Positions 7,927 to 16,499 of a DNA stretch of 64,000 nucleotides are shown here, piece after piece. The notes under the pieces were generated by a model. That model was not told where the DNA came from. It saw nothing but the letters and a program-made list of their open reading frames with translations, and did not search any database. The number at the start of each line of letters is the position of its first letter. Positions within the stretch are counted from its first letter, which is position 1. The position numbers and the translations under genes are program-made. The stretch is from CAWBLP01 sp963789495 (GTDB taxonomy: Bacteria; Pseudomonadota; Alphaproteobacteria; Acetobacterales; Acetobacteraceae), in assembly GCA_963789495.1 (NCBI GenBank), contig CAWBLP010000033.1, forward strand, positions 186,001 to 250,000, given 5' to 3'.

Positions 7927-10140
7927 ATGACACGCACGATCCTGGCCGGGCTTCTGCTGGCCCTGCTGCTGCTCGCCACGCCGGTGCAGGCCCAGTTCGG
8001 GGCGCTCACCGGGGGCGGCAATCGTCCGCCGGTCTCGCAAAGCGAACCGGTCACCTTCACCGCGGATCAGGTGGAGTACGATCGCGAGCATGCGCTGGTG
8101 ATCGCACGTGGCCATGTCGAGGCCTGGCAGAACGACCACATCCTGCGGGCCGACGAGGTCACCTTCAATCGCAACACCGGCACTGCGGCGGCCAAGGGCA
8201 ACGTCGTCCTGCTGGAACCGGACGGCGAAGTGCTGTTCGCCGACTACGCCGAGATGACGCAGAACATGCGCGAGGCGGTGCTGAAGGACATGCGCGCCCT
8301 GCTGGCGGAAAATGGCAAGCTGGCAGCCAATGGCGCTCGCCGCACCGCCGGCGTGATCAACGAAATGTCGAAGGTGGTCTATTCGGCCTGCGATCTCTGC
8401 AAGGATGATCCATCGGCGCCACCGCTTTGGCAGGTGCGCGCCTCCTCCGCGATTCAGGACCTGGAGCACAAGCGCATCGAATACGAAAACGCCGTGCTGC
8501 AGATGTATGGCGTGCCGGTGGCCTATTTCCCGTATCTGTCGGCGCCCGATCCGTCGGTGAAGCGGGCATCCGGCCTGCTCATTCCATCGGCCGGCGTGTC
8601 GTCCCATCTCGGTGCCTTCGCGACGGCGCCGTATTACTGGGTGATCGACGACCAGTCCGATGCCACCATCACGCCGGTGATCACCAGTCGTGCCGGACCG
8701 CAGTTGGAGGCGGAGTATCGCCGGCGGTTCAATAACGGGTTCCTGCAGTTCAACGGCACCGCGGGCTACCTGGATCGCTCCCCGCAGGGCACGATCAGCA
8801 CCAAGGGCCAGTTCAGCTACGACGACACCTGGCGCTGGGGCTTCGACGTCAATCGCGGCTCATCAGCCGACTACATCCGCAATTTCCGGGTCGGCGATGC
8901 CTATCGCGGCGATGCCAATATCCTGCCGAGCCAGCTCTATGCCGAAGGCTTTGGCGAGGGCGCCTATGCACGTCTCGACACCAAGTTCTACCAAGGCCTC
9001 GGCGGATCGGTCTCCAGCAGTCGGCTTCCCGTCGTGCTGCCGCGCTACGAGTACAGCTATTTTGGCCGCCCCGATGCCTGGGGCGGGCGGCTGTCCCTGG
9101 ATGCCGGCGCCTTCAACGTGATGCGCACCGACGGCACCGATACCCGCCGCGCCAATCTGAGTACCAGTTGGGAGCGGCCGTTCACCGGCAGACTGGGTGA
9201 TCTGTGGAAGGTCACCTTGCATACCGACGCGGTCGGCTACGACGCCTCACAGTTCGATCAGCAGCCAAATTTCGGCACCCATGCGCGGGTCGATACGGCG
9301 CGGGTCCTGCCCCAGGCCGCCGTGGATGTCCGTTGGCCGTTCATGCGGGATTCCGGCAGCTGGGGCATTCAGGTGATCGAGCCGATGCTGCAACTGGTGG
9401 TTGCGCCACGCGTCGGCGATAGCCAGTGGAACCGCTACCCGAACGAAGACAGCCTGGATGTGGAGCTGACCGACGCCAACCTGTTTGGCTTCAACCGCTT
9501 CTCCGGGGTTGACCGGTTGGAGGGAGGCGTTCGTCTCAACGCCGCCCTGAAGGGAACCTGGTATCTCGGCGGCACCACCTTCGATGGCTTCGTGGGCCAG
9601 TCCTATCGGACGGCCAAGGATACGTCGTTTCCGCAATATTCCGGGCTGCGCGACCAGGTCTCCGATATCGTTGCGCGGGCAACGTTCTCACCCACCACCT
9701 GGCTGGACCTGACCTACCGCACCCGGCTGGACCATCGCACGATGCAGACCCGCATGGCGGACGCCGTCGTTTCCGTGGGTGTGCCGAAATTCCGTGTCAA
9801 CGCCGGCTATATCTACACCACCTACGATCCCTACACCCTGTACGACCAGGCGCCGCCACCGCCCGCCGGCTCGGTTTACTACCGACCGCGCGACGAAATC
9901 ACCCTCGGTGCATCCTCGACCTGGGGTCACTACCGTGTCGGTGCCTATGCCCGTCGCAACCTGAGCACCAATCAGATGGTAGTCATGGGTGCGAATGCCG
10001 CATACGAGGATGAATGCTTCATATTCGACGTCATCCTGTATCGCCGCTACACGTCTATCAACAACGACAATGGATCGACGGCCGTGCTGCTGCAATTCAC
10101 CCTCAAGACCATTGGGCAGTTCGGGTACCGCGCATTATGA
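7927..10140 (+). CDS. lptD: LPS-assembly protein LptD
   Basis: This is an outer-membrane beta-barrel that inserts lipopolysaccharide into the outer leaflet. A signal peptide with a leucine-rich core (TILAGLLLALLLLATP) ends near AQA. An OstA-type jellyroll domain (about residues 40-150, from VTFTADQVEYD) is followed by the large aromatic-rich LptD barrel. Two cysteines near residue 158-161 (SACDLCKD) resemble the disulfide-forming pair of LptD. I chose ATG 7927, two bases after the lptG stop. An in-frame TTG at 7921 overlaps lptG. About 737 residues, normal length. Confidence 0.93.
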   Translation: MTRTILAGLLLALLLLATPVQAQFGALTGGGNRPPVSQSEPVTFTADQVEYDREHALVIARGHVEAWQNDHILRADEVTFNRNTGTAAAKGNVVLLEPDGEVLFADYAEMTQNMREAVLKDMRALLAENGKLAANGARRTAGVINEMSKVVYSACDLCKDDPSAPPLWQVRASSAIQDLEHKRIEYENAVLQMYGVPVAYFPYLSAPDPSVKRASGLLIPSAGVSSHLGAFATAPYYWVIDDQSDATITPVITSRAGPQLEAEYRRRFNNGFLQFNGTAGYLDRSPQGTISTKGQFSYDDTWRWGFDVNRGSSADYIRNFRVGDAYRGDANILPSQLYAEGFGEGAYARLDTKFYQGLGGSVSSSRLPVVLPRYEYSYFGRPDAWGGRLSLDAGAFNVMRTDGTDTRRANLSTSWERPFTGRLGDLWKVTLHTDAVGYDASQFDQQPNFGTHARVDTARVLPQAAVDVRWPFMRDSGSWGIQVIEPMLQLVVAPRVGDSQWNRYPNEDSLDVELTDANLFGFNRFSGVDRLEGGVRLNAALKGTWYLGGTTFDGFVGQSYRTAKDTSFPQYSGLRDQVSDIVARATFSPTTWLDLTYRTRLDHRTMQTRMADAVVSVGVPKFRVNAGYIYTTYDPYTLYDQAPPPPAGSVYYRPRDEITLGASSTWGHYRVGAYARRNLSTNQMVVMGANAAYEDECFIFDVILYRRYTSINNDNGSTAVLLQFTLKTIGQFGYRAL

Positions 10141-10157
10141 GATCGGGAGTTTCGGCC

Positions 10158-11483
10158 ATGTCCCTGCCCGTCCTGCGGACGCCGCGCGCGATCGCCGCCG
10201 CGCTTGCGGTGCTGCTCGCCGCACCCTGCCAGGCCGCGCCCGTACCGCCCGCCAAGCCTGGCCCGTCAGCCATGGCCAGCCGGATCGTGGCGGTGGTGAA
10301 TGGCGACGTCGTCAGCAATATCGACGTCGACAACCGCGCCCGCCTGTTCGCGATGTCCACCGGCCTGCCGATGTCGCCCGAAGTGCTGGACCGGCTGAAG
10401 CCGCAGATCATCCGCCAGCTGGTGGATGAACGGCTGCGCATGCAGGAGATCCAGCGGCGCCACGTGGTGGTGCCGGACAAGCAGATCGCCGCGGCCATCC
10501 GCGAGATCGAGGAACGCAACGGTCTGCCGCCAGGGGCGCTGCAACAGCGGCTGGGACGGGCCGGCATCAGCCAGCGCACGCTGATCGACCAGATCCGCAG
10601 CCAGATCGGCTGGACCCAGGTGCTGCGGGAGCAGCTCGGCGAGCAGGCCAATATCACCGACGCCGATGTCACGGAGCGGCAGCGCATCCTGCATCAGGAA
10701 ATCGGCAAGCCGGAATTTCGCGTCGGCGAGATCTTCATCCCGATCGACGACCCCTCCAACACCGCGGATGTGCAACGTTTCGCCGAAACCGTGATCACCG
10801 AGCTGCGCGCCGGCGCATCTTTCCCCCTGGTGGCCGCGCAGTTCAGCCAGAGCCAGTCCGCCCTGTCCGGTGGCGCGCTGGGCTGGGTGCAACCGAATCA
10901 GCTCGACCCCGAAGTCGCCCGCCTGGTGCAGGAGATGCCGATCGGCGCCATCAGCAATCCGGTCAAGGTGCCGGGCGGACTGGACATAGTCACCCTGCAG
11001 GGCAGGCGCGAAGTCGGCCGCGACATGGGCACGATCCTGTCGGTGCGGCAGGTGTTCCTGCCGTTCAGCACGCCGCTGAACCCGCAGGATCCAACCGCCC
11101 AACAGCGCCAGATGCTGGACAAGGCGCGCGGCATCAGTGCGAACGTGCATAGCTGCGAACGGATGGAACAGGTGGCGAAGGAGAGCGCCTCGCCCCGTCC
11201 GGCCGATCCTGGTGACGTGCGGCTGGAAGGCGTGAATCCGCCGGCCTTCCGAAAGATTCTGGCGACCCTGCCGATCGATCGTGCGACCCAGCCGCTGGTG
11301 ACCTCCGATGGTATCGCGGTGATGATGGTGTGCTCGCGGGAGGAAAAGAACCTGGCGCAGCAGACCAAGCAGGAAGTGCACGACCGGCTGCTGTCCGAAC
11401 GCATCGAGCTGGCCTCGCGGCAGCTGCTGCGCGATCTCCGGCGCCAGGCGCGGATCGATATCCGTCAGCAGAGCGGCGCGTAA
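10158..11483 (+). CDS. surA: Periplasmic chaperone/peptidyl-prolyl isomerase SurA
   Basis: SurA helps fold outer-membrane proteins such as LptD. The order is signal peptide (to about CQA), an N-terminal SurA_N helical domain beginning RIVAVVNGDVVS, and a parvulin PPIC domain with FRVGEIFIPIDDP and SGGALGWVQPNQL. A second, weaker parvulin-like segment follows. An in-frame ATG at 10137 overlaps the lptD stop. I prefer 10158 because gggag lies eight bases upstream and the signal peptide is then normal. The gene is directly downstream of its likely main client. Confidence 0.9.
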   Translation: MSLPVLRTPRAIAAALAVLLAAPCQAAPVPPAKPGPSAMASRIVAVVNGDVVSNIDVDNRARLFAMSTGLPMSPEVLDRLKPQIIRQLVDERLRMQEIQRRHVVVPDKQIAAAIREIEERNGLPPGALQQRLGRAGISQRTLIDQIRSQIGWTQVLREQLGEQANITDADVTERQRILHQEIGKPEFRVGEIFIPIDDPSNTADVQRFAETVITELRAGASFPLVAAQFSQSQSALSGGALGWVQPNQLDPEVARLVQEMPIGAISNPVKVPGGLDIVTLQGRREVGRDMGTILSVRQVFLPFSTPLNPQDPTAQQRQMLDKARGISANVHSCERMEQVAKESASPRPADPGDVRLEGVNPPAFRKILATLPIDRATQPLVTSDGIAVMMVCSREEKNLAQQTKQEVHDRLLSERIELASRQLLRDLRRQARIDIRQQSGA

Positions 11484-11580
11484 CCCCGACCGGGATCGCG
11501 GCCAAAGCTGACCGGTGCAGATCTGCCGTTATCGCCGGTCGTTATGGATCTGATCGCATACGCCCGGTCGTTGCAGGCGG

Positions 11581-11622
11581 ATCGTGACGCGCGGATCATG
11601 ACGGGCGCATCGTGACGGGCGC
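11581..11622. repeat. Three 14-bp tandem units
   Basis: Units at 11581-11594, 11595-11608 and 11609-11622 share atcNtgacgNgcgN. They lie between the convergent ends of surA and nosX. I see no other structure in this 200-base gap. Confidence 0.7.
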
Positions 11623-11683
11623 ATCGTAGCGATCCAATCGTCGGGACCTGATTGCTACAGCCCTGGTCGGAACACGCCGATCA

Positions 11684-12700
11684 TTACGCGCCTGATGGCC
11701 GCAGCCTGGCCTGCTGCGTCCGTCGCACTCCATCATCGTCGAGGAAGACCGCGCGCACTCCGAGCTGGTCGATGACCGACTGGCTCCGCTCCAACGGCAT
11801 CACGCTGAATGCGGTGGACAGCGCGTCCGCGGTCGTTGCGTCGGCTGCGATGACCGACACCGACCGAAAACGCCAGCTCGTCCTGCCGGATGCCGGATCG
11901 AAGATGTGGTTGAAGCGACCGGCGGGATCGAGCGGCGTGCCGTAGCCGCCGGAGGTTGCGACAGCCTGGTCCAGCAACGGGATCCGGTCGAATGGCCGCA
12001 CCGGATTGCCGGGGTCGGCCAGTCCGACCTGCCACGCGCTGCCGTCCGGATGACCGCCGATCGCGCGCGTTTCGCCCATGTCCACCAGGGCGTGCGCCAT
12101 GCCGGCATCCTTCAGACGCTCGACCACGCGATCGGTGATGTAACCCTGGGCGATGCCGTTGAGCGTCACCGCCATGCCGGGACGGATGAAGCGGATGCGG
12201 CGCGGCGCAATCTCCACCCCGTCATGGCCGACGCTGGCGAGCGCGGCGGCCAGGTCGGCCGGAGACGGACCCGCCGGCGTCAGGCGGCGCGCGGCATACA
12301 CCGCCCATAGCGGCTGCACCGTGGCATCGAACGCGCCGCCCGTCAGTGCGTTGAACTGCGCACTTGCACTCAGCAATCGCACCAGATCGGTCGGCGGATT
12401 TTCCAGACTGCCGTGCCGGTTCAGCTGCACCAGCGCCGAATCCGGCCGGTAAAGGCTGAACACACGCTCAAGCCGAGCCACCTCCGCCAGGCTCATCGCG
12501 ATCAGCCGATCGGCTGTCGCCGGGTCGGGATGCTGGATTTGCAGCATTGCATCGGCGCCGAGCGCGCTGCCGGTCCAGATTCGCAACGGGGTGGCGTGGG
12601 CGACGCTGCCGCGCGACAACGACAGCGGCAGCCCGGCAGCCGCGGCGGCGATGGCGATGAAGCGACGGCGCCGTATCGGCGTGGTGATAGGACTCATCAT
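11684..12700 (-). CDS. nosX: NosX, ApbE-family FAD:protein FMN transferase
   Basis: NosX covalently attaches FMN to a Thr of NosR and so supports electron flow to nitrous-oxide reductase. The twin-arginine signal IRRRRFIAIAAAA sits at residues 8-20. The ApbE body includes FDATVQPLWAVY, VTLNGIAQGYITDRVV and LVDMGETRAIGGHPDG, and later ATSGGYGTPLD and HIFDPASG. The 338-residue length is normal. The start overlaps the nosL stop by four bases. It is the last gene of the nos operon. Confidence 0.92.
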   Translation of the reverse strand: MMSPITTPIRRRRFIAIAAAAAGLPLSLSRGSVAHATPLRIWTGSALGADAMLQIQHPDPATADRLIAMSLAEVARLERVFSLYRPDSALVQLNRHGSLENPPTDLVRLLSASAQFNALTGGAFDATVQPLWAVYAARRLTPAGPSPADLAAALASVGHDGVEIAPRRIRFIRPGMAVTLNGIAQGYITDRVVERLKDAGMAHALVDMGETRAIGGHPDGSAWQVGLADPGNPVRPFDRIPLLDQAVATSGGYGTPLDPAGRFNHIFDPASGRTSWRFRSVSVIAADATTADALSTAFSVMPLERSQSVIDQLGVRAVFLDDDGVRRTQQARLRPSGA

Positions 12701-13206
12701 CCGCTGGCACCTGATCCAAGAACATAGGAACGCGGGATATCCGCGAACGGGACGACGTCGCCGCCATTCTGTGCGGCGAACGCGGCGGCCGCCTTGGCAT
12801 TGCCGAACGGCACGGCTTCGTCGGTGTCCATGCCGCTTTTGCGCCGGCTGCCGATCACGTAGAGCGCCTTGTGGGCATCGACCCACGTACCGGGCTCCGG
12901 ATGATCCCAATGTTGCGCACGCGCCATGTCGGTGACGTAGATCGCCGTGATCGTCTTCGGCATTTCCGGCAGCATGGTGAACGCTACGGCGTCGCGCACC
13001 GAGGCGAACCAGAACGGCTTGGCCTGGCCTCGCACGAACAACTGGCCCTTCGGTCCGGGATGCTCCGTGAGGTCCATGCCGCAGAACTGCGCCACGGCGG
13101 AGTCGCCGATTTCCTGCGGCGGCGGGGCGGCGGCCGTGCGGTCCGCGTCCTTGCAGCCGGCGAGACTGAGCAACACCAGCACGGCTGCGATGGCGTGCAG
13201 TTTCAT
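12697..13206 (-). CDS. nosL: NosL, copper chaperone lipoprotein
   Basis: NosL delivers Cu(I) to apo-NosZ in the periplasm. A short signal peptide ends in the lipobox LSLAGC. The mature part holds the conserved Cys and Met ligand motif AQFCGMDL, then GPKGQLFVRG and the NosL domain. ATG 13206 gives 169 residues. An upstream in-frame extension would put the signal peptide inside the protein. It overlaps nosY and nosX by four bases each. Confidence 0.92.
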   Translation of the reverse strand: MKLHAIAAVLVLLSLAGCKDADRTAAAPPPQEIGDSAVAQFCGMDLTEHPGPKGQLFVRGQAKPFWFASVRDAVAFTMLPEMPKTITAIYVTDMARAQHWDHPEPGTWVDAHKALYVIGSRRKSGMDTDEAVPFGNAKAAAAFAAQNGGDVVPFADIPRSYVLGSGASG

Positions 13207-14030
13207 ATCGGTCTCCGGGAGAACAATGCGACCGTTCCGGCCAAAGGTGCCGCGACCCACAGCACGAGGGCAGCAATCAGCAAGGCGGGATCGGGCTGCA
13301 CCTGCGCCGCCAACCCGGCCAGGCCGGAAAAGCTGGCAACACCGGGCGTGCCGGCCAGGTTGAACAGGCGGAACGCGTCGGTCGGATTGGCCAGCAGCAG
13401 CCAGTTCAACGCGCCGGCAATCGAGCCGCTTCCGCTATCCGCGACCAGCGCACCCAGCAGCGCCATGTCGTAGACCAGCACGAAGAACAGCCAGATGCCG
13501 ACGGCAATGCCGCCCGCCGTGCCGCGGTCGCGCACCAGGGCGCTGACCAGGTAGCCAAGCGCGACGAAGCTGCCACCGAGCAGCACCGCGGAGGCAATCA
13601 GCAGGCCGAAGGCGCGCCAGGTTTCGGGGTCGCCCCCGCCGGTGAGGCCGATCGCCAGGCCGGCCGCGCCGTAGCCGAGGGTCGTGGCGATCGCCAGGAT
13701 GGTGCAATGGCCGAGGAACTTGCCAAGCACCACCTGCCAGCGCGTCACCGGATAGGCGAGCAGCAGCCCCATCGTGCCGCGGTCGATCTCACCGACGATC
13801 GCATCATAGGACAGCAGCAACGCGATCAGCGGCAGCAGGAACACGGTGAGGCTGGACAGGCTGACGATGGTCACCGCCAGCGGGCTGACCTTCACCACGC
13901 CGGTGGGCGCCGCGCCGAGGAAGGCGAGGGTCAGCGAGAATGCCGCCAGCAGCAGCGTGATGGCGACCACCCAGCGATTGCGCAGCCCGTCGCGCAGTTC
14001 CTTGGCGGCGATGATGGCGATCTGTCTCAT
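13203..14030 (-). CDS. nosY: NosY, ABC transporter permease for NosZ maturation
   Basis: This is an ABC-2 type integral membrane protein of 275 residues with six hydrophobic segments. It starts AAKELRDGLRNRW, the usual NosY N-terminus. With NosF (ATPase) and NosD (periplasmic) it forms NosDFY, required to build the CuZ sulfide-copper centre. The motif VGEIDRGTMGLLL is shared by ABC-2 permeases. It overlaps nosF by four bases. Confidence 0.92.
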   Translation of the reverse strand: MRQIAIIAAKELRDGLRNRWVVAITLLLAAFSLTLAFLGAAPTGVVKVSPLAVTIVSLSSLTVFLLPLIALLLSYDAIVGEIDRGTMGLLLAYPVTRWQVVLGKFLGHCTILAIATTLGYGAAGLAIGLTGGGDPETWRAFGLLIASAVLLGGSFVALGYLVSALVRDRGTAGGIAVGIWLFFVLVYDMALLGALVADSGSGSIAGALNWLLLANPTDAFRLFNLAGTPGVASFSGLAGLAAQVQPDPALLIAALVLWVAAPLAGTVALFSRRPI

Positions 14031-14944
14031 GTCGATACACCCCCGCCCTCGCCGCGCAAAAACGCCGCATACACCTCGTCCAGGCTCGGCCGTACGATTT
14101 CCACCGCCTGCGCATCGGCCGGCAAACCGCGCAGCAGCGCCGCGATGTCCGCCTCATCGCAGATGAGTTCCAGCATCTCCCCCGGCAGCCTTTGCCAGTT
14201 CGCCCACGGGTCGCCGCCATTCACCACGGCACGCAGCGTGCGCGGCAGGCGCAGGCGGATGCGCGGGCGAATCCCGGCCAGCGCGCGCAGCGATTGCAGA
14301 TCGCCGTCGGCCATCTTGCGTCCGCGGTTCATCACCACCACCCGATCCACCTCGCCGGCCAGTTCGGCGAGCGCGTGCGACGACAGCAGGATCGCCGCCC
14401 CGTCACCGCGCAGGTCGCGCAGCATCTCATAGAAGCTTTGCCGCAGGGCCGGATCGAGCCCGGTGGTCGGTTCGTCCAGCAGCAAGGCGCGCGGCGTGCC
14501 CAGCAGCGCCTGGGCGAGCCCAAGACGCTGGCGCATGCCCTTGGAATAGGTGCCGACGCGGCGGCGGGCCGCGTCCCCCAGGCCGACACGCTCCAGCAGC
14601 GTGACGTTGCGGCGGCGATCGGCGCGCTTCAGGCGGGCATAGAAATCCAGTGTCTCAACGCCGGTCATGGCGGGGTGGAAGGCGACGTTCTCCGGCAGGT
14701 AGCCAAGCGCCTGACGCACGATGGCGTGGCCGGTGGCGGGATCCTCGCCCAGCACGCGGACATGGCCGGTATCGGGCCGCAGCAGCCCCAGCATCAGCTT
14801 GATCAGCGTGCTCTTGCCGGCACCGTTATGGCCGACCAGGCCGACACAGGTGCCTTCCTGCAATGCCAGATCGACCGCCTGCACCGCCCATTGCGTGCGG
14901 AAGCGCTTGCCGACATCGGTCAGTTCGATGGTGGCGGCGGTCAT
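14027..14944 (-). CDS. nosF: NosF, ABC transporter ATP-binding protein
   Basis: This ATPase subunit drives the NosDFY complex. Walker A is GHNGAGKST (about residues 37-45), the signature is YSKGMRQRLGLAQ, and Walker B is ALLLDEPTTGLDP, followed by the switch His in LSSHAL. 305 residues. Four-base ATGA overlaps on both sides show tight translational coupling with nosD and nosY. Confidence 0.93.
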   Translation of the reverse strand: MTAATIELTDVGKRFRTQWAVQAVDLALQEGTCVGLVGHNGAGKSTLIKLMLGLLRPDTGHVRVLGEDPATGHAIVRQALGYLPENVAFHPAMTGVETLDFYARLKRADRRRNVTLLERVGLGDAARRRVGTYSKGMRQRLGLAQALLGTPRALLLDEPTTGLDPALRQSFYEMLRDLRGDGAAILLSSHALAELAGEVDRVVVMNRGRKMADGDLQSLRALAGIRPRIRLRLPRTLRAVVNGGDPWANWQRLPGEMLELICDEADIAALLRGLPADAQAVEIVRPSLDEVYAAFLRGEGGGVST

Positions 14945-16209
14945 CGCGTCGCCTCCGCGGTGTTGCGGCTCAGCGCAGACGGATGTGGCGGCGCCATCAG
15001 CGGCGCGCTGTCGATGACCCCGCCCGGATGCAGCGCCGGAAACTGCGACTGCGCCCAGCGTACCACCTGCACCGCCGGGCTGTTCATCAGCAGCTTCGCC
15101 ATTGGCGCACGCCAGACGACCTGATCCATCACGTCGTTGGGCCGATAGGCCTCGTCGGCGATGCCATCGCCATTCAGGTCGAACGCGGCATTGTCGCTCC
15201 AGTAATTACCGTGTCCGTTCACCGCCCAGTCCAGCGAGCGGGTCCCGACATACATCACCTGCGTGCGGTTGCCGACGAAGGCGTTGCCGGTGATCTCGTT
15301 GCGCTCGGAGCCGGCGGTGAAGTGCACGCCGATATCGCAACCTTCGAACCAGTTATTGGCGAAGCGATTGATGTTGGCGTTGTAGATGAATACGCATTTC
15401 TCGCCGCCACGCACGACGTTGCCGGTGATCAGCGAATTGTTGGCGTAGTTGAACAGCAGGCCGTGATCGCGGTCGTGCTGCGACATGTTGTCCAGCACAC
15501 GCAGATGGTTGGAGAACATCAGCACATAGCCGACATCGTTGCCGACGGAGGTGTTGCCCGACACCTCACTGTCGTTGGTGTACATGAAATGCACCGCGAA
15601 GCGCAGGTCGCGAAAGCTGTTGCCGCGCACGACATTGCGCTTGCTGCTGACACTGAACACGCCGTCACGACCGGAGATCACATCGTTGTCGATGATCCGC
15701 GTGCCGGGTGTGTTCCACAGCGTAATGGCGCTGCCACGCTCGGTACGGCGCAGCGTGGTGAGGCCGCGGATGCGATTGTCACGCACGAGCGCATCATGCG
15801 GCCCCCAGACATAGACCGCGATCAGATTGTCCTCGAACACGTCGTTCTCGACCACGGAACGGTCGGCGGATTTGTCGAGGAACACGCCGGCATCCATCTC
15901 GGACAGGCTGATCCCGGAATGTCGCACGGTCAGATGGCGCAGCGTGACATCGGCGGCCTTCACCCAGATCACCCGCCCCTGCGTCGCGCCATCGACCACC
16001 GCACCGGGTTCGCCTTCCAGCGTCAGGTGCGGCGTGTCGATCACGGTGTTGCCGGAATGAATGCCGGCAAGCAGATGCAGCGTATCGCCCGGTTCGGCAT
16101 GGGCGAGCGCCTCGCCCAGCCGGCCCGGTGCGACGTCGATGGTGGCCGCCTGCGCTGCGACACTGGCCAGTGCGAGCCCGGCAATCAGGCTGACTACGCG
16201 GGCGATCAT
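14941..16209 (-). CDS. nosD: NosD, periplasmic copper-centre assembly protein
   Basis: This is a periplasmic parallel beta-helix protein that interacts with NosL, NosZ and the NosFY transporter. After a signal peptide (about 21 residues, cleaved after AQA), it shows the repeating right-handed helix pattern: stacked Asn/Gly turns such as GNSF, GNTSVGND and GNVVRGG, and CASH repeats. The late HGNYWSDN and FDLNGDGIADE are typical NosD signatures. ATG 16209 is chosen because the signal peptide begins there. 422 residues, normal length. Confidence 0.92.
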   Translation of the reverse strand: MIARVVSLIAGLALASVAAQAATIDVAPGRLGEALAHAEPGDTLHLLAGIHSGNTVIDTPHLTLEGEPGAVVDGATQGRVIWVKAADVTLRHLTVRHSGISLSEMDAGVFLDKSADRSVVENDVFEDNLIAVYVWGPHDALVRDNRIRGLTTLRRTERGSAITLWNTPGTRIIDNDVISGRDGVFSVSSKRNVVRGNSFRDLRFAVHFMYTNDSEVSGNTSVGNDVGYVLMFSNHLRVLDNMSQHDRDHGLLFNYANNSLITGNVVRGGEKCVFIYNANINRFANNWFEGCDIGVHFTAGSERNEITGNAFVGNRTQVMYVGTRSLDWAVNGHGNYWSDNAAFDLNGDGIADEAYRPNDVMDQVVWRAPMAKLLMNSPAVQVVRWAQSQFPALHPGGVIDSAPLMAPPHPSALSRNTAEATR

Positions 16210-16255
16210 GCGGGCGACGGAGGCCGCTGCGGGAGAATTTCCCCTCCCACTTCCC

Positions 16256-16363
16256 GTCATGGCCGGGCTTGACCCGGCCATCCGCGCGAGATGATCGGGC
16301 ATCCTGGCTCCGTGGCGACCCGATCGTTCCGGGGTAGATGGCCGGGTCAAGCCCGGCCATGAC
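16256..16363. repeat. 27-bp perfect inverted repeat between nosZ and nosD
   Basis: Arms 16256-16282 and 16337-16363 are exact reverse complements, 54 bases apart. Each arm is itself a near-palindrome built on ggccgggcttgacccggcc. In the nos transcript this would fold into a strong hairpin between the nosZ stop and the nosD start. Confidence 0.85.
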
Positions 16364-16499
16364 GACGGGAGCCACGGGCCCGACGGGGACGACGGGGACG
16401 ACCGGCCCAACGGGGAAGGCATGGCCGGTGTCAGCGGCACAACGTATCGCCCCCGCTTGCGTCGGCATTCCGCGTGATGAAAAGGCCGCCGTGCATAGG

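Noticed and set aside
14863..16272. Long plus-strand open frame opposite nosD
   Set aside because: Antisense shadow of nosD, which has a signal peptide and beta-helix pattern on the other strand.
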